Assembly (NCBI RefSeq): GCF_000217915.1
Contig: NZ_AFOZ01000037.1
Location: forward strand, 1-64,000
Length of the DNA: 64,000 bases
DNA from: Shewanella sp. HN-41
GTDB lineage: Bacteria > Pseudomonadota > Gammaproteobacteria > Enterobacterales > Shewanellaceae
Direction of reading: 5' to 3'
The notes beneath the pieces are model-generated. The model had not been told where the DNA came from, ran no database searches, and was given only the letters and a program-made list of their open reading frames with translations. Both the position numbers and the translations under genes were made by a program. Shown piece by piece: positions 1 through 9,296 of this stretch (the stretch's first letter is position 1; each line of letters starts with the position of its first letter).

Positions 1-65
1 AAAAAACCGGACGCGTTAGTCGTCGTGTTTTTTTATGGGCTATATTCGGAATAACGGAATGCGTA

Positions 66-1124
66 TCATCGTCGAATAAAGTAGAAGGCAATCCCAGTGA
101 ATAAGAGACTCGGTGCCACAGCCCCCACATAGGCGGGCAACTCGTAAACTATGCTCATAGGGCCAAAGATTTCGTTACTGATATAAAAGCTAAAACCTGC
201 CACTACCCCAAGTAACACCCTAGCCCCCATAGTCACGGTTCGCAGCGGGCCAAATACAAAAGAGAGGGCCACCAGCATCATGACGCCAACGGTAATAGGT
301 TGCATAAATTTACGCCACAGGGCGAGCTCATAACGGCTAGGATCTTGGCTATTGGTTTTCAGATAATCAAGATAGCCCAGTAGGCCACGAATAGAGAGCG
401 CCTCAGGTTTAATCGACACAACACTGAGCTTATCTGGCGTTAAACTCGATTTCCATACCTCTTCTTCGAGGTAATCTAAACGCACTTGATCTGAGGTAAC
501 TTCAGTGCGCTCAACTCCAAATAAACGCCAACTATCCTTCGCAAATAGGGCTCGTTCAGCGTGTACAACATTAGTGAGCTTAAGCTCACTATTAAATTTA
601 TAGAGAGTAATGTTATTGAGTTTATTGATATCTTCAACTTCCCCAATATTGACAAATAGATCTCCATCCTTAGCCCAAATACCTCGGTGTGATTTAATTA
701 AACTTCCGCCGGATAACTTGATCGCTTGCAACTCGTTGGCTTTCTGCTCTGCAATCGGCGCACCCCACTCACCCAGCGCCATTACCATCAGCATTAAGGG
801 CACCGCCGTTTTCATGGCAGAAAGCGTGATCTGCAGCCGCGACATCCCCGATGCCTGCATCACCACAAGTTCGGAGTTCGACGCCAACATACCCATACCG
901 ATTAAAGCACCGAGCAGAACGGCCATCGGAAAAAACATTTCGATATCCCGTGGCACTAAAAATAGTACATAGATGCCGGCATCCATCATGGTATAAGTTC
1001 CACGGCCGACTAAACGCAATTGGTCCACCCACTTGATAATGCCAGAAAGGCCGGTGAGTACCAGTAAACACAGCGCCGAAGTGCTCAGTAATACCCTAGC
1101 AATATAAAGGTCTAAGATCTTCAT
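66..1124 (-). CDS. lptG: LptG, LPS export ABC transporter permease
   Basis: The 352-residue protein is one of the two permease subunits of the LptB2FG transporter, which extracts lipopolysaccharide from the inner membrane and passes it to the LptC-A-D bridge. Hydrophobic segments lie in two groups (about residues 10-125 and 270-350) around a hydrophilic periplasmic domain, the YjgP/YjgQ family layout. Length is normal for LptG. Its ATG overlaps the lptF stop by 4 bases (ATGA), so the two are translationally coupled. Assignment to LptG rather than LptF follows from being second in the pair and from overall sequence. Confidence 0.95.
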   Translation of the reverse strand: MKILDLYIARVLLSTSALCLLVLTGLSGIIKWVDQLRLVGRGTYTMMDAGIYVLFLVPRDIEMFFPMAVLLGALIGMGMLASNSELVVMQASGMSRLQITLSAMKTAVPLMLMVMALGEWGAPIAEQKANELQAIKLSGGSLIKSHRGIWAKDGDLFVNIGEVEDINKLNNITLYKFNSELKLTNVVHAERALFAKDSWRLFGVERTEVTSDQVRLDYLEEEVWKSSLTPDKLSVVSIKPEALSIRGLLGYLDYLKTNSQDPSRYELALWRKFMQPITVGVMMLVALSFVFGPLRTVTMGARVLLGVVAGFSFYISNEIFGPMSIVYELPAYVGAVAPSLLFTGIAFYFIRR

Positions 1125-2233
1125 GCAGCCGCCTTTCTACGTACCATCGCAGTGGATAACCGCGCGAACAAGGGCCTGTCTTTACCGAGCAGGAGGATCC
1201 CCATGGTCAAAGCAGACAAGTGTATCCACCACATGCCTAAATATTGCGGGATCACACCATCTTGGAGCGCTTTACGTCCAGCCACCATCAGACCAAAATA
1301 ACCTAAATACAAGAGTACTGCTGGCAGCATCTTGGCAAATTTACCTTGGCGCACATTCACCCTTGCTAATGGCACTGCGATAAGTGTCATGATAGGAATG
1401 GCCAAGGGAATGGCGAGGCGCCACTGGAATTCTGCCACGGCTTCTGAACCTTCAACTTTAAGTAAATCCTTCAGTGGAAGAGCCGATAATTTGCGACGGC
1501 GTTCATCGACTTGTTGCTCTTTAATCTGCATTTTATAATCACCAAATTCAATTATCTGGTAATTTTTCAGCTGCGGACTCCCCTGATAACGCACCCCATC
1601 ATTCAACTGCAATTGCTGGGCGCCGAAATTGTCTTCCAATACGCGGCCACCTTTCGCCACCACCACATTGGTTAAGCCCGTTTCATCACTGGGATCGGGT
1701 AACTGGGCCACAAACACTTTGTCCAGTTCATTGTCTTTGCCGATGCGCTCGACGAATAACACGGCGCGACCGTTAGGACTCGCCTGAAAACGCCCCTGCA
1801 CCAGTGCCGCTAATCCAGCTTCAGATTGTGCTTTCTCCAGCACTTGATTTTGTTGCTCCTCCGCCCAAGGAGCGACATATAGGGACAAATATCCCGTAAA
1901 CAGCATATTAATGACGGCAAGAATTAGGGTCACGCGGGTAACATACCACTCGCTCACGCCGACCCCATGGAGGATCACCATTTCGTTCTCGGCATACATG
2001 CGGCCGTGGGCCATCAAGATCCCAAGAAACAAACTCAAGGGTAAAACGAGCACCACTAAATAGGGGAGGTTTAAGCCTATTAATGTCGCAATGAGGGAGG
2101 CTGGGAATTCACCATCGGAGGCATCGGCCAGTATACGCACGAAATGCTGGCTAATAAAAATAGTTAACAGTACAAAAAGTACTGCAATTTGCGCTTTTAA
2201 AACTTCTCGAATAAGGTATCTAAATACAATCAC
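1121..2233 (-). CDS. lptF: LptF, LPS export ABC transporter permease
   Basis: The 370-residue protein is the partner permease of LptG in the LptB2FG lipopolysaccharide extractor. It starts MIVFRYLIREVLK, typical of LptF. It has N-terminal membrane segments, a central periplasmic domain and C-terminal membrane segments (about residues 270-355). The start codon is GTG and no strong Shine-Dalgarno is visible. It is first of a two-gene operon with lptG and divergent from pepA, an arrangement common in gammaproteobacteria. Confidence 0.95.
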   Translation of the reverse strand: MIVFRYLIREVLKAQIAVLFVLLTIFISQHFVRILADASDGEFPASLIATLIGLNLPYLVVLVLPLSLFLGILMAHGRMYAENEMVILHGVGVSEWYVTRVTLILAVINMLFTGYLSLYVAPWAEEQQNQVLEKAQSEAGLAALVQGRFQASPNGRAVLFVERIGKDNELDKVFVAQLPDPSDETGLTNVVVAKGGRVLEDNFGAQQLQLNDGVRYQGSPQLKNYQIIEFGDYKMQIKEQQVDERRRKLSALPLKDLLKVEGSEAVAEFQWRLAIPLAIPIMTLIAVPLARVNVRQGKFAKMLPAVLLYLGYFGLMVAGRKALQDGVIPQYLGMWWIHLSALTMGILLLGKDRPLFARLSTAMVRRKAAA

Positions 2234-2288
2234 AGGTAGGATCCGGTCTCTAAACTTATCTTTTTGCTGGTAACAGACTAACTTTCAT

Positions 2289-2301
2289 GTAAACTGTTTA
2301 C
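2289..2301. promoter_or_regulatory. Perfect 13-bp palindrome in the lptF/pepA divergent intergenic region
   Basis: GTAAAC T GTTTAC is a perfect inverted repeat with 6-bp arms, located 56 bp upstream of the lptF start and about 185 bp upstream of pepA. It could be an operator for either divergent gene. I cannot assign it to a regulator: it is not a direct-repeat CpxR box and not a standard CRP, FNR or TyrR site. Confidence 0.3.
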
Positions 2302-2486
2302 TTTTGATAGTTTTCTGACCAGCTTCAGGGGTTCCTGGCAAACTTAAGTATACGAGTGTTTCACAAACACGTGACTCAAATGCCGAGAATAAATCACCTT
2401 TGGAGTAATAACTTAGGCCCTTTCCGGGACAAGCAGACATTATCCAATAAATATAAAAATTTGTCTTTAAGAATCTAGGAGTGCTC

Positions 2487-3995
2487 ATGGAGTTTAGCGT
2501 AAAGAGCGGTAGCCCCGAAAAACAACGCTCAGCTTGTATCGTTGTCGGTGTTTATGAACCTCGCCGTCTATCGGGTATCGCCGAGCAATTAGACAAGATT
2601 AGCGAAGGTTATATCAGTAATCTGTTGCGTCGCGGCGATCTGGAAGGCAAGCCTGGCCAGATGTTATTGCTGCATCACGTTCCTAATGTATTGAGTGAAC
2701 GAGTGTTATTAGTTGGTTGTGGCAAAGAACGAGAACTAGACGAACGCCAGTATAAGCAGATCATTACTAAGACGATCAACACCTTGAATGAAACTGGGTC
2801 GATGGAAGCCGTGTGCTTTTTAACCGAGTTGCATGTTAAAGGTCGTGATACCTATTGGAAGGTACGTCAAGCCGTCGAAACCACCAACAACAGCTTGTAC
2901 AGTTTCGATGCGTTAAAAAGTCGCAAAGGTGAAACCCGTCGTCCACTGCGTAAGTTAGTGTTCAACGTGCCAACTCGCCGCGAATTAACCTTAGGCGAAC
3001 GCGCCATTGAGCACGGTATGGCCGTATCTGCGGGTGTGCATTTATGCCGCGATGTGGCCAATATGCCACCCAATATCTGCAATCCAGCCTATTTAGCCTC
3101 ACAAGCACGCCAACTGGCTGAAATACATGAAAACCTGCATGTCACTACCGTAGGTGAAGAGCAAATGGCCAAGCTAGGCATGAACTCTTACCTCGCAGTG
3201 GGGCGTGCCAGTGCCAACGAGTCCATCATGACAGTGATGGAGTATAAAGGCGCTATCGACAGCACAGAGAAGCCGATTGTGTTGGTTGGTAAAGGTTTAA
3301 CCTTCGACTCTGGTGGTATTTCTTTAAAACCTGGCGAAGCTATGGATGAAATGAAATACGACATGGGCGGCGCTGCGGGTGTGATTGGCACCATGAAAGC
3401 CATCTGTGAGATGAAGTTACCTATCAATGTCATCGGTGTACTTGCGGGTTGTGAAAACATGCCATCGGGTAATGCCTATCGTCCAGGTGATATTCTGACC
3501 ACTATGTCGGGCCAAACCGTTGAAGTGCTTAATACCGACGCTGAAGGCCGTTTAGTGCTATGTGATGTATTGACCTATGTTGAGCGTTTCGAGCCTGAAT
3601 TAGTGATCGACACCGCCACCTTAACGGGTGCCTGCGTGATCGCCTTAGGTAAGCATGCTTCAGGCCTATTCTCATCCCACAACCCATTGGCACACGAGCT
3701 GTTAAATGCCGGTGAGCAGAGCGGTGACCGCGCATGGCGCATGCCGTTATGGGATGAGTACCAAGATATGCTCGACAGCCCATTTGCGGACATGACCAAC
3801 CTAGGTGGTCGTCCAGCGGGGTCTATTACCGCGGCCTGCTTCCTGTCACGTTTTGCGAAAAAGTACAATTGGGCACATCTAGATGTGGCCGGAACTGCGT
3901 GGAACAGCGGAGCCAATAAAGGGTCCACTGGCCGTCCAGTACCGATTCTGACTCAGTTCTTAATCAACCGTGCAGGTATTGAATTAGGCGAGTAA
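2487..3995 (+). CDS. pepA: PepA, cytosol (leucyl) aminopeptidase
   Basis: The 502-residue M17-family aminopeptidase removes N-terminal residues from peptides using two metal ions. In E. coli it also binds DNA in Xer recombination and carAB control. The family signature NTDAEGRL is at about residue 349, and the catalytic lysine lies in [11 protein letters not shown] near residue 269. A GTG six bases upstream is in frame, but AGGAG at 2477-2481 is correctly spaced for the ATG at 2487, so that start is preferred. It stands alone, divergent from lptFG, and is followed by a strong terminator. Confidence 0.95.
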   Translation: MEFSVKSGSPEKQRSACIVVGVYEPRRLSGIAEQLDKISEGYISNLLRRGDLEGKPGQMLLLHHVPNVLSERVLLVGCGKERELDERQYKQIITKTINTLNETGSMEAVCFLTELHVKGRDTYWKVRQAVETTNNSLYSFDALKSRKGETRRPLRKLVFNVPTRRELTLGERAIEHGMAVSAGVHLCRDVANMPPNICNPAYLASQARQLAEIHENLHVTTVGEEQMAKLGMNSYLAVGRASANESIMTVMEYKGAIDSTEKPIVLVGKGLTFDSGGISLKPGEAMDEMKYDMGGAAGVIGTMKAICEMKLPINVIGVLAGCENMPSGNAYRPGDILTTMSGQTVEVLNTDAEGRLVLCDVLTYVERFEPELVIDTATLTGACVIALGKHASGLFSSHNPLAHELLNAGEQSGDRAWRMPLWDEYQDMLDSPFADMTNLGGRPAGSITAACFLSRFAKKYNWAHLDVAGTAWNSGANKGSTGRPVPILTQFLINRAGIELGE

Positions 3996-4010
3996 TCGCA
4001 ATGTGTTACA

Positions 4011-4040
4011 AAAAGGCGAAGCGTAATGCTTCGCCTTTTT
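4011..4040 (+). terminator. Rho-independent terminator of pepA
   Basis: A 12-bp perfect stem, AAAAGGCGAAGC with GCTTCGCCTTTT, encloses loop GTAAT and runs into a T tract. It starts 15 bases after the pepA stop. Confidence 0.9.
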
Positions 4041-4161
4041 TATTTCGCTTGTGCTTAAGCGCGACAATTATCAACCCAAACACGGTAGATGCTGAATAAG
4101 ATGCGCTTTTATGAGTAACTTTTGATTGACAGCCACGCCCCAGCCCTTTAGTTTTAACCCC

Positions 4162-4215
4162 ATGAAAACGATGACGACAGCTTTTTTTACTTTCTTTTTT
4201 ACACCCCCACTCTAG
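4162..4215 (+). CDS. pheL: pheA leader peptide (PheL-like)
   Basis: A 17-codon ORF encodes MKTMTTAFFTFFFTPPL, with five phenylalanines in a six-codon stretch followed by Pro-Pro. It lies directly before an attenuator hairpin and pheA. This is the arrangement of the E. coli pheL leader, where stalling of the ribosome at Phe codons when Phe-tRNA is scarce prevents terminator formation. No strong Shine-Dalgarno is obvious. The composition and position make the call convincing even though the peptide is very short. Confidence 0.88.
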   Translation: MKTMTTAFFTFFFTPPL

Positions 4216-4281
4216 GAGGCGGATTTACTGTGTAAAAACGAAAGTAAAAATCCAAAGCCTCCCCACTGGGAGGCTTTTTTG
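4214..4281 (+). promoter_or_regulatory. Transcription attenuator of pheA
   Basis: The terminator stem AAGCCTCCC/GGGAGGCTT with loop CACT (about 4255-4275) is followed by six T residues. An upstream AGGAGGC at 4214-4220, which begins inside the pheL stop codon, can pair with GCCTCCC as an alternative antiterminator. The segment is therefore a phenylalanine-responsive attenuator: a ribosome stalled in the Phe codons would free the upstream strand to pair and keep transcription going into pheA. Confidence 0.85.
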
Positions 4282-4324
4282 TCTTAAACGATTGGTCAAA
4301 TACACGGCGGCAATTGAGGTCAGA

Positions 4325-6301
4325 ATGCATAAACCACAGCCTTTAAACCAAACTCGAGAACAAATCACTCAACTCGATAATGAACTGCTCTCATTACTCG
4401 CCGAGCGTCGCCGCTTAAGTTTAGAAGTGGCCCGCAGCAAAGAGGTCGATATCAGACCCATTAGGGATACCCAAAGAGAAAAGGAATTATTGACTAGACT
4501 GGTTAAGGAGGGACGGGAAAAAGGCTTAGATGCCCACTATGTGATCTCCCTTTATCAGAGCATTATTGAAGATTCAGTGCTCAATCAGCAGGCTTATTTA
4601 CACGGCCGCGCCAATCCTGAAACGCAAAAACAGCAATATTGTATCGCCTACCTTGGCGCTAGGGGCTCCTACTCTTACCTTGCCGCGACCCGTTATTGCC
4701 TACGCCGTCAAGTCGATATGTTGGATTTAGGCTGCCAAAGTTTCGATGAAATTGTGCAAGCGGTTGAATCGGGCCATGCCGATTATGGGTTTCTACCGAT
4801 TGAAAATACCTCATCGGGTTCGATCAACGAAGTGTATGATGTGCTGCAACATACCAGTCTTTCTATCGTCGGCGAGACCACCATAGAAGTAAGCCATTGT
4901 CTACTTGGCAAACCCGGTAGCAAACTGAGTGATATCAAGACCGTTTACGCCCATCCGCAACCTATCAGCCAATGCAGTCGCTATCTCAGTCAACACAAAG
5001 ATTTAAGGCTAGAATATTGCTCGAGCAGCGCCGAGGCGATGGAAAAGGTCAATCAAAGTGCCGACAATAGTGCAGGAGCTATTGGTAGCACCGAAGGTGG
5101 TGCGCTCTATCAGTTAGAGTCCATAGAAGCGGGCCTTGCCAATCAAAAAATCAACCAAAGCCGTTTTATTGTTGTAGCCCGTAAAGCCGTGGCAGTGCCT
5201 GAACAACTGCCCGCGAAAACGACTTTAATCATGGCAACGGGTCAAAAGGCCGGAGCCTTAGTCGAGGCCCTGCTAGTACTGAAGGCTCATCAATTGAATA
5301 TGAGCAAGTTAGAGTCTCGCCCAATCCCGGGCACGCCCTGGGAAGAAATGTTCTACCTCGATATCGATGCCAATATATCCAGTGAAGCCATGCAGGCGGG
5401 ATTGAAGCAATTAGAGCGGATCACACGTTTTATCAAAGTCTTAGGTTGCTATCCCTGCGAAACAGTTAAACCAACACAGCTGAGCAACAGCCAACTGCTG
5501 ATTGAGCCTAGCACCTCTAAGACTCAGAATATCAGCCACAATACGCCGGAATTAAACCCCTATAGATACAGCAAAGCCTATAAAGCACAGGACAGTGAAA
5601 TTAGCAGCGGTCCATTGAGCATAGGTGCAGGACACATTGGGGCGATAGCCAAGATTAGCCTGACAAAGGAACTGTCTCCCTTAGCTTTATCTCAATTTGA
5701 GCGTAGGGTAAAACAGCTTAAGGAAGTGGGGTTTCAAGCCATTATTTTGGAGGCGGTAAACCTCTTAGTCTCACCCGAGTTAACCTTACCTAAGCTGCGT
5801 CAAATCCTGCACCAGTACGATTTACTGTGCATTGTCGCCGTAGAACAAAGCGCGGATATGGCACTGGCAACCCAACAGGCAGACATGTTGTTTATCACGG
5901 GAAAACAAATGTTTAACCAAGCCCTATTGACCCAAGCTGGCACACTGCCAATGCCACTATTGCTCGAACGTAATGATATGGCAAGCTATGAGGAATTTTT
6001 GGCAGCGACCGAGATTATTTTAAGCCAAGGTAATCAGCAGTTGATCCTCTGCGACTCGGGAGTTCGCACCTTTAATCATGCGAATCTTCCGACCTTAGAT
6101 CTAGCGAGCCTGATCCAAATTAAGGCCACTAGTCATTTACCCATAGTGATCAACCCTTGTTATGCCATTGCGCAGGACGCTTTGGTGCTGCAAACCCAAG
6201 GGATTAAACAACTTAAGGCCGATGGCTTAGTGCTTAACTGCACACTCGAAGACAATGATCTCGAACTCACGGCCCAAGTTGTCCGGGAATTATATCGTTA
6301 A
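4325..6301 (+). CDS. pheA: PheA: chorismate mutase-prephenate dehydratase-ACT with an extra degenerate DAHP-synthase-like C-terminal domain
   Basis: The 658-residue protein converts chorismate to prephenate and then phenylpyruvate, the committed route to phenylalanine. Residues 6-92 are an AroQ chorismate mutase, 105-290 prephenate dehydratase, and 298-380 an ACT domain with GALV and ESRP motifs for Phe feedback. The usual P-protein ends near residue 390. Here about 430-658 continue with a sequence resembling type I-beta DAHP synthase (EGNxxxILCxxGxRTF-like region, then HLPIVINP), but the metal and substrate residues of that family are replaced. The dehydratase motif TRF reads SRF at 279-281. 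The ATG at 4325 is chosen because GAGG at 4316-4319 is well spaced; an in-frame TTG at 4292 lies just past the terminator. It is controlled by the upstream Phe attenuator. Confidence 0.93.
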   Translation: MHKPQPLNQTREQITQLDNELLSLLAERRRLSLEVARSKEVDIRPIRDTQREKELLTRLVKEGREKGLDAHYVISLYQSIIEDSVLNQQAYLHGRANPETQKQQYCIAYLGARGSYSYLAATRYCLRRQVDMLDLGCQSFDEIVQAVESGHADYGFLPIENTSSGSINEVYDVLQHTSLSIVGETTIEVSHCLLGKPGSKLSDIKTVYAHPQPISQCSRYLSQHKDLRLEYCSSSAEAMEKVNQSADNSAGAIGSTEGGALYQLESIEAGLANQKINQSRFIVVARKAVAVPEQLPAKTTLIMATGQKAGALVEALLVLKAHQLNMSKLESRPIPGTPWEEMFYLDIDANISSEAMQAGLKQLERITRFIKVLGCYPCETVKPTQLSNSQLLIEPSTSKTQNISHNTPELNPYRYSKAYKAQDSEISSGPLSIGAGHIGAIAKISLTKELSPLALSQFERRVKQLKEVGFQAIILEAVNLLVSPELTLPKLRQILHQYDLLCIVAVEQSADMALATQQADMLFITGKQMFNQALLTQAGTLPMPLLLERNDMASYEEFLAATEIILSQGNQQLILCDSGVRTFNHANLPTLDLASLIQIKATSHLPIVINPCYAIAQDALVLQTQGIKQLKADGLVLNCTLEDNDLELTAQVVRELYR

Positions 6302-6315
6302 CCTTTAGGGTAGAA

Positions 6316-6346
6316 GATAAGCCACAGCACCGAGTTGTGGCTTATC
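6316..6346. terminator. Convergent stem-loop between pheA and the CPA1 antiporter gene
   Basis: GATAAGCCACA pairs perfectly with TGTGGCTTATC (11 bp) around a 9-base loop. The right arm covers the stop codon of the minus-strand antiporter gene. There is no long T tract on either side, so termination strength is uncertain. Confidence 0.6.
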
Positions 6347-7646
6347 CCCGCGCAGACACACTACCTTGTTTCGCATTGACTGGCACGGCATTACTCCTGC
6401 GAATAAGTCCTGCCATAGTCGAACCTTGCACTAAGATAGAAAACACCACCACCGCATAGGTCATCACCAATAAGAGCTCGCGTAGCTCCACACCACTGCT
6501 CGTATCAACCACTATCCCCTGGGGTAGGCTCATGGCCATTGCCAGTGCCAATCCGCCACGTAGCCCACCCCAAATCAAAATAGACTCTGCATAGGGGTTG
6601 TAGGATTTAACCATTCTAAATCCCCGATAAGGGAGTAACACACTGACGGCACGCGCCAATAGTACGAGCGGAATCGCTAAAAACATAAACCACCACAGTG
6701 GTGCTTTAAAAGTCACGAGTAACAGTAATAAGCCAAGTAACAGGAAGAGTAATGCATTGAAGAAGGATTCGATCAGTGACCAAAATGTCAGTAACTTAAC
6801 CCTTTCCTGACGAACAAAATATTTAGGCACACTGAAGTTACCTATGATAATACCGGCACTTACCATAGCGAGCGGTCCAGATACCCCAAAAACCTCCGCC
6901 ATCACATAACCCGCTGTCGGAATAAGCAAAGTCACTAACATCAATTGGGTTTCTTCCTCACAGTAACGGAAAAAATGATGTAATAAGACACCTAATACCG
7001 CGCCATAAATCAAACCACCTATCGCTTCGTGGATAAATAAGGCCGATACCTGCAGAGCCGTAATCGACTCAGTCGAAAACGCCATTTGGGATAACACCAC
7101 AAAAACGACTAACCCGATACCATCATTGAATAGGGACTCTCCCTCCACTTGAATGGCGATATCCTCTGGGGCTCCCATTTTCTTTAAAATGGCCAGTACG
7201 GCAATCGGATCTGTGGGAGAAATTAAGGCGCCAAAGAGTAGGCAATGGGTGAGCGCTAGGGGTAATCCCAACTGGGGCGCAGCCCAAAATAGCAGGCCAC
7301 CAATGATAAAGGTCGACAGCAATGTACTCACACAGGCAAGGATGAGGATCTCCCACTTTTGGTGCTTTAATATTGATAAGCGGATCTGCAGGGCGCCAGC
7401 GAAAAGTAAGAAACCGAGCATGCCATTCAGTAAGAGCGCCTGAAAATCGAGTTTCTCAAGCCCAACTACAAAATAGCCATATACTTCGCCCCCAAGCGCC
7501 TTACCACCGAGGAGCAGCAATAAACTCATCCCTAGGGCCAAAGCCGTGATAGCAACGGTTTCTTGTAATTTATGCACCCGTGAAGAGATTACAGAGGTGA
7601 CTAAGGCTAACGCACAGAGAATACAGAGAATTTGATAACTAGACAT
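6342..7646 (-). CDS. CPA1-family cation:proton antiporter (NhaP-type)
   Basis: A 434-residue inner-membrane protein with about 11-13 hydrophobic segments. The motifs SPTDPIAVLAIL and LFNDGIGLVVFVVL, carrying the ion-binding aspartates, are those of the CPA1 Na+ or K+/H+ exchanger family, so it probably exports cations in exchange for protons. An in-frame TTG lies 21 bases upstream, but the ATG at 7644-7646, preceded by AGAGA, is the better start. It is convergent with pheA. Substrate (Na+, K+ or Li+) cannot be read from the sequence. Confidence 0.85.
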   Translation of the reverse strand: MSSYQILCILCALALVTSVISSRVHKLQETVAITALALGMSLLLLLGGKALGGEVYGYFVVGLEKLDFQALLLNGMLGFLLFAGALQIRLSILKHQKWEILILACVSTLLSTFIIGGLLFWAAPQLGLPLALTHCLLFGALISPTDPIAVLAILKKMGAPEDIAIQVEGESLFNDGIGLVVFVVLSQMAFSTESITALQVSALFIHEAIGGLIYGAVLGVLLHHFFRYCEEETQLMLVTLLIPTAGYVMAEVFGVSGPLAMVSAGIIIGNFSVPKYFVRQERVKLLTFWSLIESFFNALLFLLLGLLLLLVTFKAPLWWFMFLAIPLVLLARAVSVLLPYRGFRMVKSYNPYAESILIWGGLRGGLALAMAMSLPQGIVVDTSSGVELRELLLVMTYAVVVFSILVQGSTMAGLIRRSNAVPVNAKQGSVSARG

Positions 7647-7690
7647 GGGAGTCTCTTTCAACGCCAAGGTGCAGAGACTCTAGCACATAT

Positions 7691-8026
7691 TTAGATTTCT
7701 AAACCATCCAATAAGCTTAACCAACCTTTTAGGATTCGATGGCAAAACCAAATAATACCAAAGAGATAAATCGAAAGACTGAGCCAAGTGACAGGCACCC
7801 AATAACCGAGTGCCAACAGGCCGATAAAAATAATAGTGGAATGGCGCTGCCAACGCAGATGCGAAGCAAGTAGCCCATTATTCAGTGTTTGGCGTTGCGA
7901 TACATTGATAAACAGACTCAAGAGTACAGGAAGCAAGAGTAGTGGAAAGCCCGACATCAAGGCATAAAGCAAATGCCCAAGGCTATGATCTTCAATTTTT
8001 GCGGCATAGGTAGTTGTCGTTGTCAT
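7691..8026 (-). CDS. Small integral membrane protein of unknown function
   Basis: The 111-residue protein begins with MTTTTTYAAK, has an initial hydrophilic stretch and about three hydrophobic segments (near residues 20-40, 60-78 and 80-95), with the short motif LASHLRWQR between the first and second. It resembles small DUF4870-like membrane proteins in general layout only. I do not recognise a specific function. The ATG at 8024-8026 is preceded by GGAG at about 8 bases, which argues against the longer reading frame starting near 8113. It lies between the antiporter gene and hcr on the same strand, 135 bp after hcr. Confidence 0.65.
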   Translation of the reverse strand: MTTTTTYAAKIEDHSLGHLLYALMSGFPLLLLPVLLSLFINVSQRQTLNNGLLASHLRWQRHSTIIFIGLLALGYWVPVTWLSLSIYLFGIIWFCHRILKGWLSLLDGLEI

Positions 8027-8161
8027 TGAGAGACTCCAGCCAGACGATGGGACTGGGCGCTCACAATCAACGCCCTTGTCTTTAACCTTACGTTCTCGGG
8101 TAAATAATCGCAACTAAGGAGTTAAAATATTTCCGCTCGAAAGCAAATGTCCCCATTCAGA

Positions 8162-9276
8162 CTACAAGGACAAAGTGATATCGGACTTCAACTTAGTCGA
8201 GCAGGCTAACACAAAGCCAGCCTCAATCTCCGCGGGAGTTAATGTCATAGTACTACTGGATTCGGTCTCCCCTTCAAGCACTTGGCATTTGCAGGCACCA
8301 CACACGCCAGAGCGGCAGGCGGCAATAATCGGCAAACCTTCAGCTTCAATGCCTTCGAGTAAGCTTTGCTCTGGGGTTAACGCGCGCTTTCTATCGCCGA
8401 TAGATAACATAAAAGACGAACTGGAATTGGCTGGCTCTATGGCCTGTATTTCAGCTTGCTTGACTCTGTGTTGTGCCTCTTTGACCGCGGTGGCAAAGCT
8501 TTCATGGTGCAGTTGAGCCATATCAAAATTAAGCTCGCCCAGTAAGCGCTTCACGGCCTGCATATAGGGCTCTGGACCACATAAAAATACGGTCCGTTCC
8601 GCAAAGTCGGGTACCAAGTCAAGCAAACTTTTGGCACTTAAACGCCCAATATCATGTAGAACTTCATCCCCATGCCATAGTGTTTCTGTTGTGATGGATT
8701 CCAACATATAACGCAGCTTAAAACGGCTATGACGCTGCGCCATAGTGGCTAAGGAGGATTTAAAAATGATGTCTGCTTCGGAGCGAGCACTATGTACAAA
8801 GGCAATATCGGCGTCCATCTGGCTATCGGTAAGATAACGAGACATAGAGTACATAGGGGTAATACCACAGCCAGCACTCAAGAATAGATATTTTTTGCAG
8901 GAATATCAAACAGATTAAACTGTCCTGTGGGTGGTAATACCCGAACACTTTGCCCCGGATGCAAATGGTCAATAAGATAATTGGAGACGAGTCCTCCTTC
9001 GACCCGCTTAATGGTCACCATAAGGGAATAAGGGCGCGATGGTGTAGAGGACAAAGTATAACTGCGACAAGCTTGCTCACCGTTGATCTCAAGCACTAAG
9101 GTCATAAACTGACCAGGCTTATAATCAAACTTCATTGGCTCACCCGCTTGAAAACGAAAGCTCACCACATCAGCGGTTTCGTTCCAGCGTTCGACGCACA
9201 CTAATTGATTGAAACTCTCCTGTCTTTGGGGAGAAAAGGATAATGCCCCCTCCCTCGACATCAGACTCATATTCAT
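8162..9276 (-). CDS. hcr: Hcr, NADH oxidoreductase for the hybrid cluster protein (one frame break as read)
   Basis: Hcr passes electrons from NADH to Hcp in nitrosative stress. The N-terminal part has a ferredoxin-reductase fold with CRSYTLSSTP (flavin) and YKPGQFM. The middle has the NAD-binding region (SAGCGITPM, FLCGPEPYM). The C-terminus is a plant-type 2Fe-2S domain with CRSGVCGACKC and a final Cys in ACST. The frame breaks at 8891-8896: six T where seven restore DIPAKKYLFLSAGCGITPM. With that base added it is a complete Hcr of about 371-376 residues. Start is uncertain among a GTG at 9291 and ATGs at 9276, 9270 and 9261; none has a strong Shine-Dalgarno. It follows hcp on the same strand. 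Confidence 0.85.
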
Positions 9277-9296
9277 AGCATTTTTATCCACAAAAC

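Noticed and set aside
610..972. 120-codon plus-strand ORF opposite lptG
   Set aside because: It is the antisense shadow of a conserved membrane-protein gene and shows no family likeness. The same applies to the other long frames opposite real genes.
8162..8881. A separate 239-residue ferredoxin/NAD-binding gene beside a 137-residue flavin-domain gene
   Set aside because: The two pieces join exactly as one Hcr when one base is added to the T run at 8891-8896; the second piece begins mid-domain with no ribosome-binding site.
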